The notes: generated by a model not told the origin, from the letters alone. DNA of 8,923 nt from MGIIb-Q1 sp964342465 (GCA_964342465.1 CAYFFQ010000033.1:1-8923), one strand, 5' to 3'. Positions 1 through 7,375 are shown, numbered from the stretch's first letter. Translations and numbers: made by a program.

Positions 1-1
1 C

Positions 2-334
2 TCAGGTGATGTTGCGCAGAGTGATCTCAATGGTCACCGTATCTGGAATATCCAGACCGTGAACGACGCGGGCGAGGATGGCTTCGTCCCTGCTGGAGTT
101 GATTTCCAATTCAATGAGACGCTTGTGCACACGCATCTCCCAGTGGTCCCATGTCTCGCAACCCTCACCATCAGGTGACTTGCGGCACGGTACTACCAGC
201 CTGCGGGTTGGCAGGGGGATGGGGCCGCGCATGGCGACACCGGTCTGCTCGGAAATCATCTTGATTCCAGCGCACAGCCCGTCCACATCAGTGTGGTCAA
301 GGCCGGTCACTTTGATTGCCGTGATGCTTGCCAT
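2..334 (-). CDS. rps10: 30S ribosomal protein S10 (uS10)
   Basis: Encodes a 110-residue small-subunit ribosomal protein of the uS10 family, a component of the head of the 30S subunit. The protein starts MASITAIKVTGLDH, continues through GPIPLPTRRLVVPCRKSPDG (the conserved S10 loop region) and KRLIELEI, and ends DTVTIEITLRNIT, all typical of archaeal S10. The ATG at 334 is chosen because homology begins there. The reading frame stays open upstream to 394, but that part overlaps the end of tuf and has no S10 character. A G-rich tract (GGGGGT on the minus strand, 341-346) lies 6 nt upstream and may act as a weak ribosome binding site. The gene follows tuf by 43 bp on the same strand, the common archaeal tuf-rps10 order, so co-transcription from the tuf promoter is likely. 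The stop TGA is at 2-4, so the gene is complete and only just inside the window. Confidence 0.95.
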   Translation of the reverse strand: MASITAIKVTGLDHTDVDGLCAGIKMISEQTGVAMRGPIPLPTRRLVVPCRKSPDGEGCETWDHWEMRVHKRLIELEINSSRDEAILARVVHGLDIPDTVTIEITLRNIT

Positions 335-377
335 TCGGAAACCCCCTTTTGAAGAAATCTCCACTACATCAGGCGAC

Positions 378-1670
378 TCAGGCCTTCTTCTCAATCTTCA
401 TACAGACGCCAGCAGCGACGGTCTTACCCATGTCGCGGATTGCGAAGCGGGAAAGTTCTGGGAAAGCACCTGCTTCCTCCAGAGCCATCGGCTTGGTCGG
501 TGCGAAACGTACCAAACATGCGTCACCTGTGACGAGGAAGTCGGGGTTAGCGGTCTTCTGACCCTTGCTGGTCTTCTCGAGAAGTTCAGCGAAGCGCACT
601 GCGACTTGAGATGTGTGAGCGTGGAACACCGGAGTGTACCCTGCACCGATAGCCTTGGGGATGTCCATCAACTGAATCTGTCCGACGAAGGTCTCGTCGT
701 GGCGTACGAAGTTGGGTGGGTTGTCGGTGTACCCAGCGACATCACCACGGCGGATGTCGGTTGCTGAAAGTCCACGGACATTGAAACCGACGTTGTCGCC
801 CGGCTCTGCCTTCTCGACAATGGTGTGGTGCATCTCGATGCTCTTCACCTCAGCTGATTTCTGGCTCGGGTTGAAGACGACGGTCTTTCCTGCATTGAGG
901 ACACCGGTCTCCACCTTGCCGACTGGCACGGTTCCGATTCCGCCTATCTTGTAGACATCCTGAATCGGCAGGCGGAGAGGCTTGTCGATTGGCTTGGGTG
1001 GCATCTGCACTGCATCGATGGCCTCGAACAGAGTCGGTCCATCATACCAAGGCATCTTCTCGCTCTTGTTGAAGATGTTGTCACCATTGAGTGACGAGCC
1101 GGCGATGAACTTGACGTTGGCTGGGTTGAAGCCGGCCATCTTCAGCAGGTTCTGCACTTCGGTGACAACCGCGTTGTAGCGCTCTTGAGAGAAGTCAACA
1201 CCGGATATGTCCATCTTGTTGACATTGACAATCAACTCTTTCACACCTAGAACGCGGGCGAGGAATGTGTGCTCCTTGGTCTGTGCGTTGACACCATCGT
1301 TGGCGGCTACACAGAGAACCGCGGCGTCTGCCTGTGAGGTTCCGGTGATCATGTTCTTCACGAAGTCGCGGTGACCAGGTGCGTCAATGACGGTGAAGTA
1401 GTAGTTAGGGGTGAAAAATTCCTTGTGAGCCACATCGATGGTAATACCACGTTCGCGCTCTTCTTTCAATCCGTCCATCACATAGGCGAATCCGAACCCA
1501 GCCTTTCCACGTTCAGCCGCTTCCTTCTCAAACTTTTCAATGATGTGAGGTTCGATGTGGCCGCTGTCCAGCATCAATCTGCCGACAGTGGTTGATTTTC
1601 CGTGGTCAACATGACCTACGAAAACGATGTTCAGATGCGGTTTGCTCTTGTCTTCCCATTGTGAACCCAT
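378..1670 (-). CDS. tuf: Translation elongation factor EF-1 alpha (aEF1A)
   Basis: Encodes a 430-residue GTPase that delivers aminoacyl-tRNA to the ribosomal A site. The G-domain motifs are clear: P-loop GHVDHGKS (residues 19-26), the effector region RERGITID (72-79) with the switch I threonine, DAPGHRD (96-102) and NKMD (151-154). Domains 2 and 3 follow, with VYKIGGIGTVPVGKVETG and MHHTIVEKAEPGDNVGFN as in archaeal and eukaryotic EF-1A rather than bacterial EF-Tu. The fifth motif reads SSL (192-194) in place of the more usual SA-type sequence. Length is normal and no inserts are seen. The ATG at 1670 is supported by a Shine-Dalgarno AGGAGTG (1679-1685) 8 nt upstream and by homology from the first residues. 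It is the first gene of a likely tuf-rps10 transcript, with a TATA-like element at 1714-1721. The preceding gene on the same strand, a secreted lipoprotein, ends 113 bp upstream and is unrelated in function. Confidence 0.98.
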   Translation of the reverse strand: MGSQWEDKSKPHLNIVFVGHVDHGKSTTVGRLMLDSGHIEPHIIEKFEKEAAERGKAGFGFAYVMDGLKEERERGITIDVAHKEFFTPNYYFTVIDAPGHRDFVKNMITGTSQADAAVLCVAANDGVNAQTKEHTFLARVLGVKELIVNVNKMDISGVDFSQERYNAVVTEVQNLLKMAGFNPANVKFIAGSSLNGDNIFNKSEKMPWYDGPTLFEAIDAVQMPPKPIDKPLRLPIQDVYKIGGIGTVPVGKVETGVLNAGKTVVFNPSQKSAEVKSIEMHHTIVEKAEPGDNVGFNVRGLSATDIRRGDVAGYTDNPPNFVRHDETFVGQIQLMDIPKAIGAGYTPVFHAHTSQVAVRFAELLEKTSKGQKTANPDFLVTGDACLVRFAPTKPMALEEAGAFPELSRFAIRDMGKTVAAGVCMKIEKKA

Positions 1671-1713
1671 GGTCTCTACACTCCTATTGAGTGATGGGGC
1701 GACAGACCCCCCC

Positions 1714-1721
1714 TATTTGAA
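1714..1721 (-). promoter_or_regulatory. Candidate TATA box for tuf-rps10
   Basis: Reads TTCAAATA on the minus strand, centred about 47 nt upstream of the tuf ATG. An archaeal TATA box places transcription start about 26 nt downstream, here near 1691. That would give a short leader of about 20 nt holding the AGGAGTG ribosome binding site at 1679-1685. The same octamer occurs at a similar position upstream of rps8e (8323-8330). The match to a consensus TATA box is imperfect, so this rests on position, AT-richness against a GC-rich background, and the shared octamer. Confidence 0.45.
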
Positions 1722-1783
1722 CTAAACGCCCAGTCAGACCGAGGTTTGAGATATCCGAATCGTTGCACTGGACGACATTCTGT

Positions 1784-2944
1784 TCATTTGTACTTGAGGA
1801 TTATCTGAAGTTCCACCACTTCGGCGTTGTGTTGTTTTTCGTTGCGTATCTGCACTGTCCATGTTCCGTCGAGGTAGGTGCGGAAATCTCCGGTGCTGGC
1901 GGTCATCAACAGACAGTAGTTGTCATCCGAACAGTCGCCCTCATTTCTCGCTTCATCGGTGGTGGCGCTGCTGTTCCGAACCTCCTCGTCGGTCACGTTG
2001 AAGTAGTAGAGGTCCATTCTATTCGCCTGTTCACAGAGAGCACCGCAACCTGCACCGGGGTCCTTCTTCGGATAGACGATGCGCGCCTTGAAGTGGTTTA
2101 TCTTGTTGGAGAGGTCGCGGTCGTAGGTGAATGGGGCGGTGAAATCAAGGCGAGGATTGTCGGCGCTGTTGTTGCGCCCGATTGCCATCTCTGTCCACAG
2201 AGCGCGGGCGTTGACATGAACCTGCATATCCTTGGTGGCGGATAGCCCTTGGTCATCGGTGACGGTCAGGCGGATTTTCCACTCTCCTGGCTCGGTGGCC
2301 CACTGGTATGTCTCGCCCTCTGCATCAACGTCGTTGTCGAGGGTGCCGTCGCCGTCGCTATCAACTCGGATGTCAAGGTCCCACTTCCATGAGGAAATCC
2401 ACGCTTCAGCGCTGCCCGCAGCACTGCCGGAGGCGTCGAGGGTTATGGTCGTCGAAGGGTTCCAATCCCTCTCATTTTCAGCCATGTCGTCACAAATCCA
2501 CGCCATGATGAATGTGCCTGTAGGTGGGGATTCGTCATCACAATCCGAATCCTTGGTTTCAGCGATTACAGCGGAGGGAACTGAAGCATCCGCTGAGAGT
2601 ATTGTCAGATTCTTCTCATGTTTGGTCTCGAACTCGCCGTCAGAGACGGTGAGAGTGACAGTGTATTCTCCCTGCTGGTTGTAGGTGTGGGTGGCCGTCG
2701 AGCCGGTGGCTGTGTTGCTGTCACCGAACTTCCAAGTGAAGGTGAGACTGTCCCCCTCGGGGTCAATGGACCCACTCGCATCAAAATGGAGGAGCATACC
2801 TGCTTTGAGAGTCCCTCCCTCCTCTATGGTGAAGGTTGCAGAGGGGGCGGTGTTGGAGTTGAAAGCCTCGAGACAACCGGGGAGGATACTCGCTCCGAGC
2901 ATCACCAACAGCATAAGGATCGGGCGCGTGTACGCTGGCTTCAT
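1784..2944 (-). CDS. Secreted lipoprotein with two PKD-like domains
   Basis: A 386-residue exported protein. The N-terminus MKPAYTRP has two positive charges, followed by a hydrophobic stretch (ILMLLVMLGASI, 9-20) and LPGC with Cys24 as the likely lipidated residue, so it should be membrane-anchored on the cell exterior. Residues about 33-116 form a PKD-type beta-sandwich (FDASGSIDPEGDSLTFTWKF near 54-73, GEYTVTLTVSDG near 92-103). Residues about 125-245 form a second PKD-like domain with a long acidic insert containing DSDGDGTLDNDVD (195-207), which resembles a calcium-binding loop. Residues about 246-386 are unassigned and beta-rich, ending GTWTVQIRNEKQHNAEVVEL, reminiscent of P-domain-type sandwiches. 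Six cysteines (135, 151, 300, 304, 338, 344) in the mature part could form disulfides. An in-frame ATG at 2968 would add eight residues. I prefer 2944 because it gives a standard signal peptide, but neither start has a convincing ribosome binding site. Substrate or function is unknown; adhesion or surface binding is typical for PKD proteins. Confidence 0.8.
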   Translation of the reverse strand: MKPAYTRPILMLLVMLGASILPGCLEAFNSNTAPSATFTIEEGGTLKAGMLLHFDASGSIDPEGDSLTFTWKFGDSNTATGSTATHTYNQQGEYTVTLTVSDGEFETKHEKNLTILSADASVPSAVIAETKDSDCDDESPPTGTFIMAWICDDMAENERDWNPSTTITLDASGSAAGSAEAWISSWKWDLDIRVDSDGDGTLDNDVDAEGETYQWATEPGEWKIRLTVTDDQGLSATKDMQVHVNARALWTEMAIGRNNSADNPRLDFTAPFTYDRDLSNKINHFKARIVYPKKDPGAGCGALCEQANRMDLYYFNVTDEEVRNSSATTDEARNEGDCSDDNYCLLMTASTGDFRTYLDGTWTVQIRNEKQHNAEVVELQIILKYK

Positions 2945-3303
2945 CGTGGATTCGCAGACGCTCGCCATCCATCAACCATTCGCCTTTCGGTGTCTTCGGG
3001 CGTACAATCACTAGAGGTCTCCATTGCGAGGGTGGGTAGAGAAACTGAGCAGAGGTGGCTCTCGGGACAGTGAGATGGCGCCATCTGTCGGGTTGACTCA
3101 ATCCGTGCGCCGGTGGTGCTGGGTCGTCGCAAGTTGGTCAAAACAGGTGAGGCGCGGGGGGGCGTGGTCGGCCCAAGTTGGTCAAAACAGGTGAGGAGTG
3201 GGGGGGGGCGTGGTCGGCCCAAGTTGGTCAAAACAGGTGCAGCGTGGAGGGGCGTGGTCGGCCCAAGTTGGTCAAAACAGGTGGGGGCGGGCAGAATGGC
3301 GGG
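2945..3303. other. Intergenic region between lipoprotein gene and ilvE
   Basis: About 359 bp without a believable gene. The half nearer ilvE (3117-3283) is a G-rich repeat array described separately. The half nearer the lipoprotein gene (2945-3116) should contain that gene's promoter, but I find no good TATA box or Shine-Dalgarno in it. Open frames that cross this region in both directions have low-complexity translations and run across repeats whose 44-46 bp spacing shifts frame, so they are not treated as coding. No oligo-T terminator longer than four bases follows ilvE on its coding strand. Confidence 0.6.
3117..3283. repeat. Four tandem direct repeats, 44-46 bp period
   Basis: The 19-nt core AAGTTGGTCAAAACAGGTG occurs four times without mismatch, at 3131-3149, 3175-3193, 3221-3239 and 3265-3283, with start-to-start spacings of 44, 46 and 44 bp. 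In copies 2-4 the core is preceded by an identical 14-nt block GGCGTGGTCGGCCC, making 33 identical bases (3161-3193, 3207-3239, 3251-3283). Copy 1 has a diverged version of that block. The rest of each unit is a short G-rich tract of slightly varying length. The junction contains the small dyad CCAAGTTGG in copies 2-4. The array begins about 20 bp beyond the ilvE stop and lies 170-340 bp upstream of the lipoprotein start. It could be a set of protein-binding sites or a minisatellite that grew by slippage. Confidence 0.9.
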
Positions 3304-4347
3304 TCATTCGATGGTGATTTCAGCGGCTGGAACCGCACGAATCCAACCGAACTCATCTGGCATCGCCTGCGTCTGGATTCCAGTCAATGCGTCGTAGAGT
3401 TCGCCCGTGACCGGCCCGACCTGATTGTTGCAGTAAGATGTACAGACATCACCTTGACATATCGCCCCTATCGGAGAGATTACAGCCGCTGTACCGGCGC
3501 AGAAGCACTCATCGGCGGTGAGCACAAAAGAGATGTCCACCTTCTCCTCAACCACTTCATAACCGAGTGAGAGGGCCAGTTCTATGATGCTGGCGCGGGT
3601 GATTCCTGGGAGAATCGTTCCGGTCAGTTCCGGAGTGTGGATGACCCCGTCCTTGACACAGAAGAAGTTGGCAGCCCCCACTTCCTCGATATAGCGGTGG
3701 TGGACCGCATCAAGATATATGATTTCAGCAAATCCTTCACTCTTCGCTTGTTTGCTCGGCATCATCCCAGGGGCATAGTTCCCGATTGCCTTCACCGCTC
3801 CTGAGCCCCCGGGTGCGGCACGGTGAAACTCATCGGAGACCTTGAGAGCGATCGGGTGCATTCCTCCTTTGAAGTATGGACCCACTGGACAGACATAGAC
3901 CATGAAAGTGTATTCCGGTGCTGGTGCAACTCCGAGAATCGCGCCACTGCCCCACAGGACCGGACGGATGTAGAGAGCGCCTTTGCCGGTGGGCGGAACC
4001 CAGCGAGCGTTGGCCGCCACCGCCTGTTCGACGGCGTCGAGAAACATCTCGGTGGGAACAGGTGGCATTCCCAATCGGCGAGCACCGTCTGCGAGCCGCT
4101 CGCCGTTACGCTTCGGCCGGAAGAGGACGATGCCTCCGTTGACGCTGCGCTGCGCCTTCATTCCCTCGAACAGACCCTGTCCATAGTTGAGAACGCCGGC
4201 AGCGGGTGAAATCCTGATGTCATCAAAAGGAACCATCTCCCCACTCTGCCACTGGTCACCCTGCCTGCACTTCGCCACATACATCATATCCGTGGGGGTG
4301 AAACTGAAGGTCAGCGAATCCCAATCTATCAGTTTTTCATCAGCCAT
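3304..4347 (-). CDS. ilvE: Branched-chain amino acid aminotransferase (class IV, PLP)
   Basis: Encodes a 347-residue PLP enzyme that interconverts branched-chain 2-oxo acids and Leu/Ile/Val with glutamate as amino donor; it is cytoplasmic. Fold-type IV signatures are present in order: GVLNYGQGLFEGMKA (51-65), LYIRPVLWGSG (125-135), GGSGAVKAIGNYAPGM (180-195) with Lys186 as the likely Schiff-base lysine, EEVGAANFF (221-229), LPGITR (246-251) and CFCAGTAAVISPIG (281-294). The spacing and the long N-terminal segment fit the larger bacterial/eukaryotic-type BCAT subgroup of about 340-360 residues. The ATG at 4347 is chosen over one 66 bp upstream (4413) because GGAGGTG lies exactly 7 nt before it and the extra residues look non-homologous. 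Five cysteines cluster at 281-306, more than I would expect. The gene diverges from polB across 126 bp. Other aminotransferase substrates, such as D-amino acids or aminodeoxychorismate, are less likely given length and motifs. Confidence 0.92.
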   Translation of the reverse strand: MADEKLIDWDSLTFSFTPTDMMYVAKCRQGDQWQSGEMVPFDDIRISPAAGVLNYGQGLFEGMKAQRSVNGGIVLFRPKRNGERLADGARRLGMPPVPTEMFLDAVEQAVAANARWVPPTGKGALYIRPVLWGSGAILGVAPAPEYTFMVYVCPVGPYFKGGMHPIALKVSDEFHRAAPGGSGAVKAIGNYAPGMMPSKQAKSEGFAEIIYLDAVHHRYIEEVGAANFFCVKDGVIHTPELTGTILPGITRASIIELALSLGYEVVEEKVDISFVLTADECFCAGTAAVISPIGAICQGDVCTSYCNNQVGPVTGELYDALTGIQTQAMPDEFGWIRAVPAAEITIE

Positions 4348-4354
4348 CTCAAAC

Positions 4355-4361
4355 CACCTCC
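4355..4361 (-). promoter_or_regulatory. Strong Shine-Dalgarno of ilvE
   Basis: GGAGGTG on the minus strand, 7 nt before the ATG at 4347. It matches the expected complement of the archaeal 16S rRNA 3' end and decides the ilvE start against the upstream in-frame ATG at 4413. Confidence 0.85.
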
Positions 4362-4473
4362 CAGCCGCCCCCGCCGGCGCGGTAATCGCCTCACGATGGG
4401 CGGTGGTTATCAACCGTTACCCCTTCGCGGGAGACAAGGGTTTTTGTGCCTAGGAAATTCTCTGGTGAAATGA

Positions 4474-7116
4474 ATGGGAACAACCACAGTCGAAGCGTGC
4501 GTGGTCAATACCTCCTACATGGGAAGGGATGGGAAAAACGGGCCTGAAACGGTGATAGAACTTTGGTGCAGGGCGAAGGAGGGGCATTCTGTCGTCGTCC
4601 TTGTCACGGGAGTTCGTCCGTGGTTGGAAGTTTCACTGCCGGGTCGGCCGCAAATGCCCGCCGACATCGACTCGCGGCTCGATTCGGTAGCATCTCTCAA
4701 GGGTGTGTCGAAGGTCAAACCAGTTGGGGAAAAGTGGACTGCGCTAGGCTACAAACCACATTGGCGGGTCGAGGTCGAACAGCCATGGATGGTTTCCAGC
4801 GGCCCCAACGTAAGAAAGCAGTTGGAAGCGGATTGGACCATCTCGAGTGGCGACATTCCTTTCACGAATCGGTTGTTTCTCGACAACGACATCGGGCCGC
4901 ACATTTCCGCGGAATGTACGGTCCTGCATGCAGGAGTGGGGGCGCCGGCAGACGTTCGTATGAACGGCGGCGGTCGCGAGGGGGATGGGGCCGCCGATAG
5001 GATTCACGAAGTGGGTGGAGCCGGACTATATCCGGTCGACCTGATAGTCACATGTGACCATTCCCAAGTTAGACGGGCGGTTCCGTTTCAAGCACCATTC
5101 GTCATATTCTCATTCGATTTGGAGACGAGTATCACCGAGGAGACCATCCTCTGCGCGGCGGCGGTGGTGCAGCAGGGTGAGAGGCGTGAAATTCACCAGT
5201 TTCAGGGTAATGAGAGAGAGATTCTCGCCGGTCTGACGAAGGTGGTCAGAGAGAGTGACCCCGATATCATCACCGGATACAACATCGACAATTTCGACCT
5301 GCCTCGTATTCGCTCACGGATGCGAGCGTTGGCCGGCCGAGACCATCAGAAGGGAAGCGAGATGTTCGGTTGGGGAAGGGTGCCAATCACAGATTCCGAA
5401 GCAAAGAGGACCTTTCCAGAAAAGGAGGTCAATCGCAGGACATGGCGAGTCAGTGGTCGCTGTGTACTCGATGCTTGGTGGCAGGCGAGGCAGACGCTTC
5501 GTCCGAAACGAGAGACTCTCAAATACGTCTGCCGGCTACTGTGGCCTGATGATGAGGAATTGCAGAAGATGGATGTCGATGCCTCGAAGATGGACAAGGA
5601 GTGGGCGGAGAGGCCGGATGTCGTGATGCAGTATTGTGTTCAAGACACGATACTGCCGATTGAGATTCTCAACCGAATTGCCGCCGTGCGCCGCAAGGAG
5701 GCTCTTGCGGCGGTCGCCGCCACACCCCTAGATGTGACCATCAACGGTACGACTTCGCAGTGGATTGACTCGCTGGTGATTCGCCTTGCAGACCGAGAGG
5801 GGATTGCGGTCCCCCGAACCAATCGCGGTGGCGGTGGAGACCAGATTGCCGGTGGATATGTCCACGATGTCGATGTGGGGGTGCACAGATGGGTCGCGGT
5901 TCTCGATTTCAAGTCGATGTACCCGTCGATAATGATAGCAAAGAACATCTGCTACACGACGCGAATAGATGGGAATGCGCGTCCCGAAGAAGCCCCCGAA
6001 AGCGGATTCCATGAGTCACCTCTCGGGGCGCGATTCCTCCCCGCCGAAACTCGCCGTGGACTCATCCCTCGCCTGCTTGAACAACTGATGAGCCTGCGTG
6101 CTGACCACAAGCAGGCGATGCAGACCGCCAAAGAGTCTGGAGAAGGAGAGGTGGCCGAGTTCCACGACCAGATGCAATACGCGGTCAAGATTCTGATGAA
6201 TTCGTTCTACGGAGTGTTCGCTTCGAAATTCTATCGTTTCACCCATGAGGAACTCGGCTCATCCATCACCGCTTGGGCGCGCCACAACATCAAGGAAATT
6301 ATCAGACAACTGGAGGATGAAGGCAACAAAATCGTCTACAGCGACACAGACAGCGTGTTCGTCGTCGCACCGGTTATTGGGAATGCTCCTGTCAAGGAAC
6401 CAACAGCGGGTGAAGAGCGAGAGGCGTGGGAGCGAGCGAGTGAACAATTGGTGGAGTTTGGGCATGAACTTGCGCACAGGTTCAGTCAAGAGGGGGCGGA
6501 ACTGGAATTTGAGACCGGTCTCTCATCATTTTTCAGCCACGGTGCCAAGAAGAGGTATGTCGGGCAGGTGGTCTGGCCTGAGAGCAAACTGCTGATTCGA
6601 GGCTATGAAGTGCGGAGAACTGACTCCTTCACGCTTCTCACCGATGCGATGTCTGAGATGTTCGAGATGATACTCGATGAAGAACAGGAAGAGGCGGTCT
6701 CACAGGTACGAGCCCTCATCACGAAAATTCGGAATGGGGAGATTCGTCCGCGAGAACTTGTCATCTCGAAGTCATGCAAAGGCAAAGTGAGAGATGATGG
6801 GTCGATTGATTTCTCCTCGGTCTATGTCAATCCGAACGGCATGGTGCAGGTGCGAGCGGCGAAGCAGCGAATCGAGGCGGGACTCAATTTCACGCCAGGG
6901 ATGAAGGTAGGTTGGCTCGTCACCGATGGCAGCAAGAGCCCTATGCAGGTGCGGGCGTGGTTGGAGGATGAGACCGGAGTGGAGCAAACTGAATATGACC
7001 CTGAGTTCTATGTCAACCGGATAGCCACTGCACTCGGAAGAGTGACGGAAGCATTCGGCTGGAATGCAGACGACCTCAAACGGGGAAATCGACAGACCAA
7101 CCTCTTCTCCTTCTGA
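4474..7116 (+). CDS. polB: Family B DNA polymerase with 3'-5' exonuclease
   Basis: Encodes an 880-residue replicative-type archaeal B-family polymerase. The N-terminal domain (1 to about 205) includes VRPWLEV near 47-53 and DIPFTNRLFLD near 127-137. Exonuclease motifs are intact: FDLET (214-218), GYNIDNFD (268-275) and YCVQD (387-391), so proofreading is expected. Polymerase motifs are intact: DFKSMYPSI (478-486), KILMNSFYG (572-580), YSDTDS (622-627) with both catalytic aspartates, and AKKRYVG (691-697). None of these motifs is split, so there is no intein. The protein ends QTNLFSF, a PIP-box-like QxxLxxF for binding the PCNA clamp, placed at the very last residues. A Gly-rich, poorly conserved-looking stretch at about 153-187 probably forms a linker or insert in the N-terminal domain. 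The ATG at 4474 has GGTGA 5 nt upstream. No clear TATA box is seen in the 126-bp divergent region shared with ilvE. The stop TGA (7114-7116) is the first unit of a heptamer repeat array. Confidence 0.98.
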   Translation: MGTTTVEACVVNTSYMGRDGKNGPETVIELWCRAKEGHSVVVLVTGVRPWLEVSLPGRPQMPADIDSRLDSVASLKGVSKVKPVGEKWTALGYKPHWRVEVEQPWMVSSGPNVRKQLEADWTISSGDIPFTNRLFLDNDIGPHISAECTVLHAGVGAPADVRMNGGGREGDGAADRIHEVGGAGLYPVDLIVTCDHSQVRRAVPFQAPFVIFSFDLETSITEETILCAAAVVQQGERREIHQFQGNEREILAGLTKVVRESDPDIITGYNIDNFDLPRIRSRMRALAGRDHQKGSEMFGWGRVPITDSEAKRTFPEKEVNRRTWRVSGRCVLDAWWQARQTLRPKRETLKYVCRLLWPDDEELQKMDVDASKMDKEWAERPDVVMQYCVQDTILPIEILNRIAAVRRKEALAAVAATPLDVTINGTTSQWIDSLVIRLADREGIAVPRTNRGGGGDQIAGGYVHDVDVGVHRWVAVLDFKSMYPSIMIAKNICYTTRIDGNARPEEAPESGFHESPLGARFLPAETRRGLIPRLLEQLMSLRADHKQAMQTAKESGEGEVAEFHDQMQYAVKILMNSFYGVFASKFYRFTHEELGSSITAWARHNIKEIIRQLEDEGNKIVYSDTDSVFVVAPVIGNAPVKEPTAGEEREAWERASEQLVEFGHELAHRFSQEGAELEFETGLSSFFSHGAKKRYVGQVVWPESKLLIRGYEVRRTDSFTLLTDAMSEMFEMILDEEQEEAVSQVRALITKIRNGEIRPRELVISKSCKGKVRDDGSIDFSSVYVNPNGMVQVRAAKQRIEAGLNFTPGMKVGWLVTDGSKSPMQVRAWLEDETGVEQTEYDPEFYVNRIATALGRVTEAFGWNADDLKRGNRQTNLFSF

Positions 7117-7332
7117 ACCGTGAACTCTGGCACTTGAACGCTGAACCTTGAACCCTGAACTCTGGCACTTGAACGCTGAACCTTGAACGCTGAACCTTGA
7201 ACCCTAAACTCTGGCCCTTGAACCCTGAAACCGTGAACTCTGAAACCCTGAACTCCGGCCCTGAACGCTGAATCTTGAACTCTGGCACTTGAACCCTGAA
7301 CCTTGAACTCTGAAACCGTGAACCCTGAACAA
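7114..7332. repeat. Degenerate heptanucleotide tandem array, 31 units
   Basis: Reads continuously as units of the form TGAACNN: TGAACCG, TGAACTC, TGGCACT, TGAACGC, TGAACCT, TGAACCC and so on. I count 31 units; 27 are seven bases, three are eight (TGAAACCG or TGAAACCC at 7226, 7241, 7311) and one is six (CGGCCC at 7256). Most variation is in the last two positions, and TGGCACT or TGGCCCT recurs as a variant unit at 7128, 7163, 7212 and 7283. The first unit supplies the polB stop codon. Because seven is not a multiple of three, TGA appears in all three plus-strand frames, while the minus strand stays open and gives low-complexity FRVQGS-type translations that should not be annotated as genes. 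It fills nearly all of the space between the convergent polB and srp19 genes. Confidence 0.95.
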
Positions 7333-7370
7333 AGTGTTAGGATAGGAGAACGACGGTTTGACATAGACAG

Positions 7371-7375
7371 AAAAA
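7371..7375 (-). terminator. Candidate oligo-T terminator after srp19
   Basis: TTTTT on the minus strand, 14-18 nt beyond the srp19 stop codon, in the short gap between that gene and the heptamer array. Archaeal RNA polymerase terminates at oligo-T tracts without needing a hairpin. Five T residues is a modest signal, supported by position. Confidence 0.4.

Noticed and set aside
78..767. 229-residue plus-strand open frame opposite rps10 and tuf
   Set aside because: It lies antisense to two highly conserved genes, spans their intergenic gap and has no recognisable protein features.
3131..3283. CRISPR-like array (19-nt repeats with 25-27-nt spacers)
   Set aside because: The sequences between cores are nearly the same in each unit (14 of the intervening bases are identical in copies 2-4), so they are not unique spacers; repeats are also too short and no cas gene is present.
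2941..3570. Open frames crossing the G-rich repeats on either strand
   Set aside because: The repeat spacing (44, 46, 44 bp) changes frame between copies, translations are low complexity, and two of them run into ilvE antisense.
4348..4473. TATA box for polB or ilvE in the divergent region
   Set aside because: The region is GC-rich apart from a short GTTATCAACC and a T5 tract; neither is at suitable spacing with a convincing consensus, so no promoter is called.
5900..6400. Intein in PolB motifs A, B or C
   Set aside because: Intein insertion is frequent at these sites in archaeal PolB, but all three motifs are continuous and the total length of 880 residues leaves no room for one.
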